Part shown: positions 1 through 8,646 of the stretch, one piece after another
How the letters are laid out: every line of letters starts with the position of its first letter
How positions within the stretch are numbered: the stretch's first letter is position 1
NCBI GenBank assembly: GCA_031296105.1
Contig: JARLGJ010000057.1
Location: 1-64,000, forward strand
Length of the DNA: 64,000 nucleotides
Origin: Acidobacteriota bacterium
GTDB lineage: Bacteria; Acidobacteriota; Terriglobia; Terriglobales; Acidobacteriaceae
Reading direction: 5' to 3'
Made by a program: the position numbers and the translations under genes
Notes under the pieces: generated by a model
Told to the model about the DNA's origin: nothing
What the model saw: the letters and a program-made list of their open reading frames with translations, nothing else
Database searches by the model: none

Positions 1-1372
1 CAATCTTCTCCAGCACCACGGGCGAGATGGTTTCTTCAATCTCGCCATACTCCGCCGGAGCGCCCGTCTTTGCCGTCTGGAACAGGTGATTCAAACCCGG
101 CAGTTCATCGATCTCCGCGTGCTTGTTGCCCGCCTCGGCCAGGGCCTTGCGGATGGGCGGCAAGTTCTGCGCCGGAGGCACCTGCAAATCCAGCGAGCCG
201 TTCAGCGCCAGCACCGGCTTGGTCAATTTGCGCAGGGCCGTCGCCGGGTCGTAGCTGAGAAAATAGCGCATCCACGGCGAACTCAGGGCGCTCACCTGCG
301 CTTCAATCTGCACGGCTGGCACGCCGTTCATCAGCAGGCGCTGGCGCAGACGGTCCTCCAACGCGGCCGCATCGTTCGTCTTCCGCACCAACTCCAGCAG
401 CGAGCGTTCTTCCTCCGCGTTCTTTGCCACCGTCTCCGCGCTCATGCCGCTGGCCAAGGAAATCAAGCGGCTCTGCTCCACCAGAATGTCTTCGCCCGTC
501 ACGCCCGTGCCGGCCATCATCACCACAAAGGCCACGTCCGCGTCCTTGACGGCCACCATGGGAGCCACCACCGCGCCCTCGCTGTGTCCAATCAGCCCAA
601 TGCGATGCGCGTCCACCTCGGCACGCGTCTTCAAAAACGCCACGCCCGCGTCGACATCCGCGGCAAAGTCCTCCGTCGTTGCGGTCGCGTAGTTGCCCGT
701 GGACTTCGCCACGCCGCGCTTGTCGGCCCGCAGCACCACAATGCCGTGGCGCGCTAAAAAGTCGGCTAGCACCAGAAACGGACGATGCCCCAGCAGCATC
801 TCGTCGCGGTCGTGCGGCCCCGATCCGGCGATCAGCAGCACCGCGGGAAACGGTCCCTTGCCCTCGGGAACGGTCAGCGTGGCGGCCAGCGTGATGCCAG
901 CCGCTGCGTTCGCGTAACTCACCTGCTCTTCGCGATACGGATACGGCTTCACCGGATTCTGCGGGCGCTTGCGCTCCAGGGAGGCCGCGTTCTTTTCGCG
1001 CTGCAGCGCCACGGCAAATGGCGTGCCCCGCTGCGTAAACGTGCCCGCCATGGATTGCCGGTCCGCCGCGAGCTTGCCCTCGTAGGTGGCCTGAATGCGC
1101 CCAATGGTGATGCGCACGGTGTCACTCTCGCGCTGCACGGCGGTCACGGGAATCCACGCATCGCTCTGGTCGGGACTCTGCAACTGGCCGGTTGTGCCCT
1201 CGGCGGTGCTGGCAAACTTGAAAACCATGCGCAGCTTGATGGCCCCCGTGTCCAGCGTGCCCAGCCACAGGCCATCAATGTCTCCCGCGGCCGCCTGCGC
1301 CAACGCCAGCGGCGCGCACAGGGCCACAAACAACATCACGGCAAACAGCTTCACTCCCCCTCGGACTTTCAT
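1..1372 (-). CDS. Secreted alpha/beta-fold serine hydrolase (3' end outside window)
   Basis: The reading frame on the minus strand starts at an ATG preceded by an AGGAG ribosome site and runs off the window edge after about 457 codons. The first ~25 residues form a signal peptide (charged start, hydrophobic core, ALAQ end), so the product is exported. After an N-terminal beta-rich region of ~120 residues comes an alpha/beta hydrolase domain. It has the nucleophile elbow GHSEGA near residue 262, a likely acid in LNGSLD near 391 and a likely catalytic His in GLNHLF near 429. These fit the Ser-Asp-His triad of S9/dienelactone-hydrolase-like enzymes. Substrate is unknown; ester or peptide hydrolysis is inferred from the fold. 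Confidence 0.75.
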   Translation of the reverse strand, partial: MKVRGGVKLFAVMLFVALCAPLALAQAAAGDIDGLWLGTLDTGAIKLRMVFKFASTAEGTTGQLQSPDQSDAWIPVTAVQRESDTVRITIGRIQATYEGKLAADRQSMAGTFTQRGTPFAVALQREKNAASLERKRPQNPVKPYPYREEQVSYANAAAGITLAATLTVPEGKGPFPAVLLIAGSGPHDRDEMLLGHRPFLVLADFLARHGIVVLRADKRGVAKSTGNYATATTEDFAADVDAGVAFLKTRAEVDAHRIGLIGHSEGAVVAPMVAVKDADVAFVVMMAGTGVTGEDILVEQSRLISLASGMSAETVAKNAEEERSLLELVRKTNDAAALEDRLRQRLLMNGVPAVQIEAQVSALSSPWMRYFLSYDPATALRKLTKPVLALNGSLDLQVPPAQNLPPIRKALAEAGNKHAEIDELPGLNHLFQTAKTGAPAEYGEIEETISPVVLEKI

Positions 1373-1485
1373 TGCTCCTCCATGGCTGTACTCCTGCCAT
1401 ACTTCATGCCACTCCGCGGCAGCCGCACGGAATAACACATCACTAACACTCCGCCCGCGGCCACGGTCCATACTGCAAAGCAATG

Positions 1486-2562
1486 CTACTCCTGTGCGCT
1501 CTGCTGCAGAGCCGCAAGCGGCCGCAGAAAGCGCGTGGTAAGCCACGCCCGCAGCGGCGCGTCGTACACATAGGTCAGCGCCTGCGCCGATACAACGGCC
1601 GTCAGCAGTGCGGCCAGCGCGCCAAGGCTGGTGCGGCCGCCGAACCAACGGAGGTGAAAGGAAAAAGCACGCAGAATGGGTAGGTGCAGCAGGTAGAAGG
1701 GATAGGAAATGGTTCCCAGCCAGGCAAACACGCGGTTCAATCCTTGAGACTGCACTTTTACCGCAGTCCCCATCGCAACGATTAATGGCACCGCCGCCAG
1801 AACGCAAACCACGCTGTACCACGGACTGCCGCGCAGCGAGGTGGTCAGCAGCATATACGCGAGCAATGCCGCGGGAACCAACCAATTGCCCGTCTCGCCC
1901 AACGGATGCTGCCGCGTCAGGCGGAAGATCACGACTCCCGCAAGGAAGGGATACGAAACGCGCAGGAATCCCAGAAGAAACTCGCCGTAGCTCGTAAAGC
2001 CGATGGCGCTGACGCCATCCTGCTGCAGGATGGCCCCGCTTAGCGCCACGCCCAGCACAACCAGCGCCGCCACGGCCGCCCGCAGAGAGAGCTTCTTCGC
2101 CACCTTGCCATACACAGCATTAATGAACAGCTCAAAGAACAGAGACCAAACGGGATTGTTCACCGGATAGGCTTCCAAGTGGTAAGGCAGCCCTGCCGGC
2201 AAAAGAAACAATGCGGTAACCACAAAGAGCGCAAGCTGCCATGAGGAAATGTGCTGCTGGACCTGCTCCTGCAGCGACAAGGGAAACACCGCACCTAGCA
2301 GAATGGAGAGGGCAATCATCGGATACAGACGGATGAGCCGCATCGCCACAAAGCGCCGCGCCAACATCCCTCCGCGCAGCTTCTCCTCGTAAGCGTGGGC
2401 AATCACAAAGCCGCTTAGGCAGAAGAAAAAGTCCACGGCGAGCACGCCATGCTCCGGGCGGTATCCGAGCAGGTAGATGTGTCCGGCATGTAGCAGACCC
2501 ACGCCGAGCGCGGCAACTCCGCGCAGCGCGTCCAAAAAAAGGTAACGGTGCTGGCTTGGCAT
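1486..2562 (-). CDS. Membrane acyltransferase, acyltransferase-3 (OafA/YrhL-like) family
   Basis: The 358-residue protein opens with RYLFLDALRGVAALGVGLLH, the first membrane helix of the acyltransferase-3 family, including the conserved Arg and a His expected at the active site. About ten hydrophobic helices follow. Enzymes of this family move acetyl or other acyl groups onto surface polysaccharides, lipids or peptidoglycan from the cytoplasmic membrane. The ATG at MPSQHRY was chosen because the longer open frame runs backwards through the tRNA-Ser gene. A weak GGCGG-like site lies upstream. A second member of the family lies at 50.1 kb, also beside a tRNA gene. Acceptor unknown. Confidence 0.8.
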   Translation of the reverse strand: MPSQHRYLFLDALRGVAALGVGLLHAGHIYLLGYRPEHGVLAVDFFFCLSGFVIAHAYEEKLRGGMLARRFVAMRLIRLYPMIALSILLGAVFPLSLQEQVQQHISSWQLALFVVTALFLLPAGLPYHLEAYPVNNPVWSLFFELFINAVYGKVAKKLSLRAAVAALVVLGVALSGAILQQDGVSAIGFTSYGEFLLGFLRVSYPFLAGVVIFRLTRQHPLGETGNWLVPAALLAYMLLTTSLRGSPWYSVVCVLAAVPLIVAMGTAVKVQSQGLNRVFAWLGTISYPFYLLHLPILRAFSFHLRWFGGRTSLGALAALLTAVVSAQALTYVYDAPLRAWLTTRFLRPLAALQQSAQE

Positions 2563-2700
2563 CGGTCTTAACTTTACCGCCCATTCAAGCCTCTGCCACC
2601 GCGCCCGCATCCTTTTGGTACCCAATGGACCATTGGCCAACCTGCACCAATGAAAAACGGCGCCCGCTTGGGGACGCCGTTTCCTGATTTCTATGATTGC

Positions 2701-2790
2701 TGGCGGAGAGGGAGGGATTTGAACCCCCGGTACCCTTGCGAGTACGTCTGATTTCGAGTCAGGTGCATTCAGCCACTCTGCCACCTCTCC
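2701..2790 (-). tRNA. tRNA-Ser (anticodon CGA)
   Basis: A 90-nt class II tRNA with a 7-bp acceptor stem (GGAGAGG / CCTCTCC), a long variable arm, T-loop GGTTCAAATCC, and an encoded CCA end. The anticodon loop CTCGAAA gives anticodon CGA, reading UCG codons. It stands between the acyltransferase gene and a small hypothetical gene. Confidence 0.95.
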
Positions 2791-2994
2791 GCGGTGCAGA
2801 ACGAACATTGTTTGCAATCCCAATGTAGCAAAATCCACGGCTTCCCGCCACCCGAGGCTGTGGAAGTCCACTTCGCGGTGGCGCCCTTTGTCCGTTCCCT
2901 GGCGGCAAGAAGAATGCCGCTGCTTAAAGGAATCTCATCCTCCGCCCGTCCCGCGGCACGCCGCGTGCACCTCTGTCCCCAAGGGGGAGAACTC

Positions 2995-3297
2995 ATGCAC
3001 ATGCATGGCACGCAACTGGACCCCAACGCCGCCACGCTCTACGGTGTGCTGGTGGCGCAAAAAGCTGCCGCCTCGCGCCGCGCGGCCGAAGTGCGGGACA
3101 AGCTCATGTCCAGCACCGGAGAGGTGGAGGACGAACTCGACAGTGGGAGCGTCTCGGCCGCCGATATCGAGTCCAACCCTCCGCCGCAGGATAAGCGACG
3201 GCGCCGTTTCCGGAAGCGCGCCCCGGACTCCGAAGCCACGCCCGCCAATCCCGTCCAGCCTCCGGAGGAAGAGAATCCGGTGTCTATCTGGGGTTAA
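2995..3297 (+). CDS. Small charged hypothetical protein
   Basis: A 100-residue protein whose ATG follows a good GGGGGAG ribosome site. The N-terminal half (LDPNAATLYGVLVAQKAAA onward) looks helical. The C-terminal half is polar with a basic cluster (DKRRRRFRKRAP) and ends in EENPVSIWG. No signal peptide or membrane segment. I do not recognise a family. The clear ribosome site and the ATG placement suggest a real gene; the basic patch could bind nucleic acid, but that is speculation. Confidence 0.55.
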   Translation: MHMHGTQLDPNAATLYGVLVAQKAAASRRAAEVRDKLMSSTGEVEDELDSGSVSAADIESNPPPQDKRRRRFRKRAPDSEATPANPVQPPEEENPVSIWG

Positions 3298-3318
3298 AAA
3301 GGCCGCCCGCGGGCGGCC
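3296..3318 (-). terminator. Rho-independent terminator of nuoI
   Basis: A perfect GC palindrome (GGCCGCCC/GGGCGGCC) is followed, read on the minus strand, by five T. It lies just beyond the nuoI stop, between two convergent genes. Confidence 0.7.
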
Positions 3319-3342
3319 CATTGCGAAGTGTGCCAACGACTC

Positions 3343-3858
3343 TTACGCCTGTGCCTTGGCCTTTTCCGGCTCGCTGGCGTTGAACATGGCGTTGGCTCCC
3401 TGGTGCGCCGGAGCGATGGCCAGCAACTGCTCCTTGCGATAGACCAGGTTCGTCGCGTTGTATGAAGCCAGCTCAAAACCGTGGCCGTGCGTAATGGCGT
3501 CCGTCGGGCAGGCCTCCACGCAATAGCCGCAGAAGATGCAGCGGTTGTAGTCGATGTTATAGACCTTGGCGTAGCGCTCGGCGCTGGAGATGCGCACCTC
3601 CGCCGTGTTGTCCGCGGCCTCAATGTAAATGCAGTTGGAGGGGCAGGCCGCCGCGCACAGAAAGCAGGCCACGCACTTCTCCAGCCCCTGCTCGTCGCGC
3701 TGCAACACGTGCATGCCGCGGAAGCGCTCCTGGAAGACGGCGCCCTTCATCGGCCCTTTGCCGTCAGGATAGTTTTCAACGGTCGTGGGCTGGAACATCT
3801 CCATGAAGGTGATGCTCATGCCCTTGGCAATCGCGGCAATGTTCTGGATCAGTTGCAT
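3343..3858 (-). CDS. nuoI: NADH-quinone oxidoreductase subunit I (two 4Fe-4S ferredoxin-like)
   Basis: A 171-residue protein with two CxxCxxCxxxCP motifs: CVACFLCAAACP (Cys 62, 65, 68, 72) and CIFCGYCVEACP (Cys 107, 110, 113, 117). Their spacing and the flanking SSAERY..YNIDYNRC and PTDAITHG match NuoI/TYKY of respiratory complex I. That subunit carries clusters N6a and N6b, passing electrons toward quinone. The ATG at MQLIQNI was chosen because the sequence before it is intergenic repeat-like. No other nuo gene lies nearby: nth is upstream and a hypothetical gene converges on it. It is a solitary copy, perhaps an extra paralogue or part of a dispersed complex I. Confidence 0.85.
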   Translation of the reverse strand: MQLIQNIAAIAKGMSITFMEMFQPTTVENYPDGKGPMKGAVFQERFRGMHVLQRDEQGLEKCVACFLCAAACPSNCIYIEAADNTAEVRISSAERYAKVYNIDYNRCIFCGYCVEACPTDAITHGHGFELASYNATNLVYRKEQLLAIAPAHQGANAMFNASEPEKAKAQA

Positions 3859-4025
3859 GTGCCCCCACAAGGAACGCAACAGTATAACCGCTGGCGGGCG
3901 TTCGTTCCACTCCACAAAAAACACTGCAAAACATAGTGTGTCATCCTGAGGGCAACGAAGGATCCCAGCAAGGTGGGTAGCGCGGAGGAAGCGCCAGGTC
4001 ACCTGCCGAAATACTTCGGTAAAGC

Positions 4026-4748
4026 CTACTTCACCGCCTTCGCCCCTTTATGCACGTCCACCGTGCTCCACGTCTTGTCCTCGGCGTGGCACAAGGTTTC
4101 CAGCGGACACTCGGCGCACTTCGGGCTGCGCGCCGGGCACAGCGAGCGCCCGTGATAAATAATTCGGTGCGAGAAGTCGATCCACTCCTTCTGCGGCACC
4201 ACCTTCATCAAGTCCTGTTCAATCTGCTTGGGATCGTCGGAGCGCGTCAGTTCCAGCCGCCGCGAGATGCGGTGCACATGGGTATCCACCACCACGCCGT
4301 CGGCGATCTTGAACCACGAGCCCAGAACGACGTTGGCCGTCTTGCGCGCCACGCCGGGCAGCGTCAGCAGCTCGCTCATCGTGCGCGGAACTTCTCCCTT
4401 AAAATCCTGGGTCACCTTGCGCGCGGCGCCGATAATGCTCTTGGCCTTGTTGTGAAAAAAGCCCGTGCTCTTGATGACCGGCTCAATGTCCAACGGCTCC
4501 AATTTGGCCAGCACCGCCGGCGTGGGATAGAGCCGGAACAGCTCGGGCGTCACCATGTTCACTCGCACGTCGGTGCACTGGGCGCTGAGGATCGTCGCCA
4601 CCAGCAGTTCCCAGGCGCTCTTGTGGTCGAGCGCGCAGTGCACCTCGGGATACTGCTTGCGCAGCCCGCTCAGCAGGGCCTTCACCCGCGCCGCAGCGAG
4701 AGGATCGTACTGGGTGTGTTTGGCAGGAGATTTCTTTGTGGTTGCCAT
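4026..4748 (-). CDS. nth: Endonuclease III (DNA glycosylase/AP lyase)
   Basis: A 240-residue base-excision repair enzyme that removes oxidised pyrimidines and nicks the abasic site. The helix-hairpin-helix LPGVARKTANV carries the catalytic Lys (residue 136). The catalytic Asp is residue 155 in VDTHVHR. The C-terminal 4Fe-4S ligands Cys 204, 211, 214 and 220 have the expected C-x6-C-x2-C-x5-C spacing. The ATG at MATTKKS gives a normal length; the extra upstream codons fall in a repeat shared with other intergenic sites. It diverges from hemQ across about 160 bp. Confidence 0.95.
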   Translation of the reverse strand: MATTKKSPAKHTQYDPLAAARVKALLSGLRKQYPEVHCALDHKSAWELLVATILSAQCTDVRVNMVTPELFRLYPTPAVLAKLEPLDIEPVIKSTGFFHNKAKSIIGAARKVTQDFKGEVPRTMSELLTLPGVARKTANVVLGSWFKIADGVVVDTHVHRISRRLELTRSDDPKQIEQDLMKVVPQKEWIDFSHRIIYHGRSLCPARSPKCAECPLETLCHAEDKTWSTVDVHKGAKAVK

Positions 4749-4772
4749 GGCGGAATGGTAGCAGAGATCAAG

Positions 4773-4870
4773 GTTGCGCATGTTACACAGGTTGCACAAG
4801 TTGCGAAAAGCAAAACCTTCAGGGTTTGAACCTGCGCAACTTGTGTAACTTTCGCAACATGCGCAACTTT
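4773..4870. repeat. Inverted array of short GTTRCRCAA-type repeats
   Basis: Left arm units such as GTTGCGCATGTTACACAG and GTTGCACAAGTTGCG recur in inverted order on the right as CTGCGCAACTTGTGTAAC and CGCAACATGCGCAAC. The same words recur at 35856-35890 and, shortened, near 40872-40888. The array fills the divergent nth-hemQ spacer, so promoters may be embedded in it. Confidence 0.65.
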
Positions 4871-4911
4871 CTCCGATCTTTTCCGCGCTGGGAATCATCT
4901 AACCAACCGTC

Positions 4912-5817
4912 ATGACAGCCACGAACCCCACTCTTGCCTCTGCCGTTGAAATCCCTGCCGTGCCTCTTACCCTGGAGGGCGCGGCGGTTTTGCATCAGTT
5001 TTTCCGCTTCCGCTGGACGCAGTGGCGCGCCCTCCTTGAAGGTGACCGCGCGCGCATCCTCGGCGAAGCGCAATCCGCGCTGGCCGCCATGGAGAAAGAT
5101 GGCTCGGCGCTGTTCAGCGTGCTTGGGCACAAGGGAGACCTGCTCTTCATTCACTTCCGCCCGGACTTTGCCGCCCTCAACCAGGCGCAGCTCGCGCTCG
5201 CGCAGCTTGAGCTTTTCGGCTACCTCGAACCCACCAACAGCTACGTCTCGGTGGTCGAACTGGGCCTGTACGAGTCCACCATCAAGCTCTACCGCGAGCT
5301 GGCCGAAAAAGGCCTCGCGGCACATTCGCCGGAGTGGAATGCCGCCATTGACGAGGCGCTCGAGCGCCAGAAGACGGCCATGCATCCGCGCCTCTTCCCG
5401 GAAATTCCCGAGGCGCGTTACGTCTGCTTTTATCCCATGGACCGCAAGCGCGGCGAAGACAAGAACTGGTACACCTTGCCCATCGAGGAGCGCGCTCGCC
5501 AGATGGACTTGCACGGCAAAATCGGACGCCGCTACGCCGGAAAGGTGCAGCAGGTCATCTCCGGCTCCATTGGCCTGGACGATTCGGAGTGGGGCGTCGA
5601 TCTCTTTGGCGATGACCTGGTCACCTTCAAAAAGCTCATCTATGAGATGCGCTTCGACGAGGTCAGCGGCGTCTTCTCCAACTTTGGAGCCTTTTACACC
5701 GGTTTGCGCTGCACGTCTGCGGAGTTGCCCAACCTTTTGGCGGGACGCACTCCGGCCGCGCCCCTTAAAACGCGCCCTGTGCCCACGGGACGCCCAGGCC
5801 ATCCTGGCCGCCCGTAA
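4912..5817 (+). CDS. hemQ: Coproheme decarboxylase (HemQ/ChdC)
   Basis: A 301-residue chlorite-dismutase-family protein. It carries the HemQ pattern CFYPMDRKR with the catalytic Tyr at residue 174, and MDLHGKIGRRYAG with the proximal heme His at 201. The 27-residue Tyr-His spacing equals that of characterised HemQ enzymes (Tyr145/His172 in Geobacillus). SGSIGLDDSEWGVDLF follows, as in the family. HemQ uses peroxide to decarboxylate Fe-coproporphyrin III to heme b in the coproporphyrin-dependent route. The first ~20 and last ~25 residues (proline/arginine-rich) are extensions. A hairpin at 5852-5876 separates it from the next gene. Confidence 0.92.
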   Translation: MTATNPTLASAVEIPAVPLTLEGAAVLHQFFRFRWTQWRALLEGDRARILGEAQSALAAMEKDGSALFSVLGHKGDLLFIHFRPDFAALNQAQLALAQLELFGYLEPTNSYVSVVELGLYESTIKLYRELAEKGLAAHSPEWNAAIDEALERQKTAMHPRLFPEIPEARYVCFYPMDRKRGEDKNWYTLPIEERARQMDLHGKIGRRYAGKVQQVISGSIGLDDSEWGVDLFGDDLVTFKKLIYEMRFDEVSGVFSNFGAFYTGLRCTSAELPNLLAGRTPAAPLKTRPVPTGRPGHPGRP

Positions 5818-5897
5818 CCGGCGCACCGTTACGCTCTGTTGCCCTTCCTCGCTCCCGCCGGTTGACCCGGTGGGAGCCGGGAATTTAGGCTAACGGT

Positions 5898-6128
5898 ATG
5901 GCCGTCAAGGCAGTTCAACTCGGACAGGTGTGGCGGGAAGAAGCCAGCGGGCAAAGCTTCCTGATCACCAAGGTGTACAACGAAGTCTTTTCGCAATATG
6001 CCATGCTGCGCCCAGCCGATGCCTCCGCAGCCTCGGCCGAGACCCGCCGCGTCAAGATCAGCAAGACGCCCGAAGGCCTCTCCTTACCCGGTTACGTCTT
6101 TACGCAAGACCCGCAGATGGAGTTTTAA
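5898..6128 (+). CDS. Small conserved-looking hypothetical protein
   Basis: A 76-residue soluble protein (VQLGQVWREEASGQSFLI, VKISKTPEGLSLPGYVF) with alternating beta-like segments and no signal peptide or cysteines. It lies between hemQ and a DedA gene on the same strand, ending 6 bp before the DedA start, so probably co-transcribed with it. The pattern resembles small SH3-like barrels, but I cannot assign a family. Confidence 0.55.
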   Translation: MAVKAVQLGQVWREEASGQSFLITKVYNEVFSQYAMLRPADASAASAETRRVKISKTPEGLSLPGYVFTQDPQMEF

Positions 6129-6134
6129 GCTCTC

Positions 6135-6803
6135 ATGGTGGAACACATTCTTTTTGCCCTGGCCGGCTTCATCAAGTCGGTGATCTCCTCCCTGGGCTAT
6201 CCCGGCATTGCCCTGCTCATGGGCATTGAGTCTGCCTGCATTCCGCTGCCTTCGGAAATCATCATGCCCTTCGCGGGCTTTCTGGTGTACGACGGACGCT
6301 TCAGCTCGCTGGCCCTGGTGGCCACTTTGGGTGCCATCGGCTGCAATCTCGGATCGGTGCTGGCCTACGAGGTCGGCGCCTTCGGCGGGCGTCCTTTGAT
6401 TGAAAAATACGGCCGCTACATCCTGATGAAGCAGCACGACGTGGAGATGGCCGACAAGTTTTTCCAGCACTTCGGCTCCATCACGGTATTCGTGGGACGC
6501 CTGCTGCCGGTCATACGCACCTTCATCGCGCTGCCGGCGGGCATTGCGCGCATGAACCGCGTCAAGTTCCACCTGTACACTTTCATCGGCTCCTGGCCGT
6601 GGTGCTACGTGCTGGCCTATGTGGGGCAGCAGCTCGGTGCCCGCTGGGAGAGCGATCCGCGCCTCAAGCACATCCTGCATCGCTTTGACGCCGCCATCGT
6701 CGTGGTACTGCTGCTGGCAATCTTCTGGTTCGTGCGCTCGCACTGGCGCAACCGCGTAAAGGCCGCCGCCGAAGCCCAAGCCGCCGAGAGCGTTGCCGAC
6801 TAG
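6135..6803 (+). CDS. DedA-family membrane protein
   Basis: A 222-residue protein with five or six hydrophobic segments. It shows DedA/VTT signatures: GIESACIPLPSEIIMPFAGF near residues 31-50, the glycine-rich G.NLGS.LAYEVGAFGG, and the basic FVGRLLPVIRTFIALPAGIARM near 120-141. DedA proteins act in the inner membrane. Related members flip undecaprenyl phosphate or phosphatidylethanolamine and affect envelope homeostasis. The exact lipid here is not determinable. Confidence 0.88.
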   Translation: MVEHILFALAGFIKSVISSLGYPGIALLMGIESACIPLPSEIIMPFAGFLVYDGRFSSLALVATLGAIGCNLGSVLAYEVGAFGGRPLIEKYGRYILMKQHDVEMADKFFQHFGSITVFVGRLLPVIRTFIALPAGIARMNRVKFHLYTFIGSWPWCYVLAYVGQQLGARWESDPRLKHILHRFDAAIVVVLLLAIFWFVRSHWRNRVKAAAEAQAAESVAD

Positions 6804-6824
6804 CGCGCTTCCCTTTGCTTGTGC

Positions 6825-6859
6825 CCCATGTTCGGCCCGCGCAGCGGTCCTAACATGGG
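6825..6859. terminator. Strong hairpin between convergent genes
   Basis: CCCATGTT...AACATGGG with an inner CCGC/GCGG stem sits between the DedA and ugd stop codons. No T-tract on either side, so it is a terminator-like hairpin rather than a classical terminator. Confidence 0.4.
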
Positions 6860-6877
6860 AATGAAACAGCTTCCAAT

Positions 6878-8311
6878 CTACTTCCCTACCGGAACCGCTG
6901 CGCGCTCCGGGCGTGGCTCCTCAAACGGACGGCCCACGCTGTAATAGTGGAAGCCCGCCTCCAGCATCTTGCGCCGCGAAAACAGGTTGCGCCCATCCAC
7001 TAACACCGGATAGCGCATCTGCGCCCGCAGCCGCGCCAGGTCCAGTTTGGCGAACTGCGGCCACTCGGTCACCACCAGCAGCGCGTGCGCATCAGCGGCG
7101 GCGGCAAATTCGTCCGCCGCGTACACCAGGTTCTTGTTTTCACCCAGCGCCGCGCGCGCCTTGTCCATCGCCGCCGGATCGTACACCGCCACGCGGCAGC
7201 CTTCGGCCAGCAACGACCGCACCACGTGCAGCGCCGGAGACTCGCGCACATCGTCGGTGCCGCCTTTGAAGGCCAGTCCCAGCACGCCCACCTGCTTGCC
7301 CTTCAGCGTCCACAGGGCGTTGCGCAGCTTCTTCATGAAGTTCGACTGCTGCTCGGCGTTGATGCGCTCCACCGTCTCCAGCAGCTCAAAGTTGTAGCCT
7401 ACGCTCTCGGCAATCTTGTAGAACGCGCGCACGTCCTTGGGAAAGCACGAGCCGCCATAGCCCAGGCCGGCGTGCAGAAAGCGTCCGCCGATGCGCGAAT
7501 CCAGCCCAATGCCGCGCGCCACCTCGGAGACGTCCGAACCCACCAGCTCGCAAACGTTGGCCACCGCGTTGATGAACGAGATTTTCATCGCCAGGAAGGC
7601 GTTCGACGCGTGCTTGATCAACTCCGCGGATTGCGGACTCGTCTCCAGGTAGGTCACGCCCTGGCTCATATCCACCGGCCCGGCAACGTGCTCCGCCCGC
7701 CGGTAATAGCTGCCATCGATCATCGGCTGGTAGATGGCGCGTGCCAGCTTGCGCGCGCGCTCCGAGTCGGCTCCGATCACGATGCGGTCGGGATAGAGAA
7801 AATCCTGAATGGCCGTACCTTCGCGCAGGAATTCCGGATTCGAGATTACGTCGAAGTTCTCTTCGCGCGCGCCGTTCAGGCGCATCGTGCGGCTGATCCA
7901 CTGGTTGGTGAGCACCGGCACCGTGCTCTTTTCCACCACCATCTTGTAGTCTTTCAGCTCCGCCGCAATCTCGCGCACCGAGGCCTCAACGTAGGACAGG
8001 TCCGCCTCGCCCGTGGGCGATTGCGGCGTGCCCACGGCGATGAAGATTGCCTGCGCGTTGCGCACCGCCGCGTGCAGATCTCCGGTGAAGCTCAAATTCC
8101 TGCCACGGTGCCGTGCCAGCAGTTCGGGCAATCCCTCTTCGTAGATGGGAACCGAGCCGCTCTGCAGGGCGGCCACGCGCTTCAAATCGATATCGACGCA
8201 GACCACGTTGTGGCCCAGTTCGGCAAAGCACACGGCCGCGATCAAGCCCACATAGCCCGATCCAACCACTGCAATTTGAATGCTAGATTCCTCTGAGGAG
8301 TGCAGGTTCAC
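6878..8311 (-). CDS. ugd: UDP-glucose 6-dehydrogenase
   Basis: A 477-residue enzyme that oxidises UDP-glucose twice to UDP-glucuronate with NAD, supplying surface polysaccharide synthesis. The Rossmann motif VVGSGYVG lies near residues 15-22. Catalytic Cys 289 sits in GYGGSCFPKD, with FLREG near 161 and the C-terminal UDP-binding domain after 310. A GTG start was chosen: AAGGAAGGA stands at the right distance, whereas the open frame upstream has no credible start. A stretch near residues 200-230 is longer than in many relatives. It diverges from the gmd cassette; a TATACT at 8431-8436 on the minus strand is a possible -10 box. Confidence 0.93.
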   Translation of the reverse strand: MNLHSSEESSIQIAVVGSGYVGLIAAVCFAELGHNVVCVDIDLKRVAALQSGSVPIYEEGLPELLARHRGRNLSFTGDLHAAVRNAQAIFIAVGTPQSPTGEADLSYVEASVREIAAELKDYKMVVEKSTVPVLTNQWISRTMRLNGAREENFDVISNPEFLREGTAIQDFLYPDRIVIGADSERARKLARAIYQPMIDGSYYRRAEHVAGPVDMSQGVTYLETSPQSAELIKHASNAFLAMKISFINAVANVCELVGSDVSEVARGIGLDSRIGGRFLHAGLGYGGSCFPKDVRAFYKIAESVGYNFELLETVERINAEQQSNFMKKLRNALWTLKGKQVGVLGLAFKGGTDDVRESPALHVVRSLLAEGCRVAVYDPAAMDKARAALGENKNLVYAADEFAAAADAHALLVVTEWPQFAKLDLARLRAQMRYPVLVDGRNLFSRRKMLEAGFHYYSVGRPFEEPRPERAAVPVGK

Positions 8312-8646
8312 TAGGATTCCTTCCTTATGTACCTTATGGCCCCGGACCCGCGGCACTGACGCGGTCCAGATGTGCATCGAAGCCTTATCGGCAGCGTCGA
8401 TAAACACCGTTTTACGGCCCAATTGAGTCGAGTATAACAGGTAGCCCGTGGGCCAAGGTTTCCACGCCGTGAAAGAAACTGTTATCCTCAATGGCAACGT
8501 TTCCGCCGGTGGTTTCTCGAAGTTTCGCGGGCAATGCCCCCAACTGCGGGCCATTTTCCCCTCCGCCATCTGCCGGAACGCGGGCTCCTCGCGTAGTGCT
8601 TGCGCAGCCCCGGGCATTCCACCTCTTTTTTTGCGAGTAAGGATTG

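Noticed and set aside
2563-2871. N-terminal extension of the acyltransferase gene
   Set aside because: Runs through the tRNA-Ser gene and gives no conserved sequence; the ATG at 2562 begins at the family start.
3859-4002. N-terminal extension of NuoI
   Set aside because: Extra codons come from an intergenic segment with a repeat-like GTCATCCTGAGG word; the family starts at MQLIQNI.
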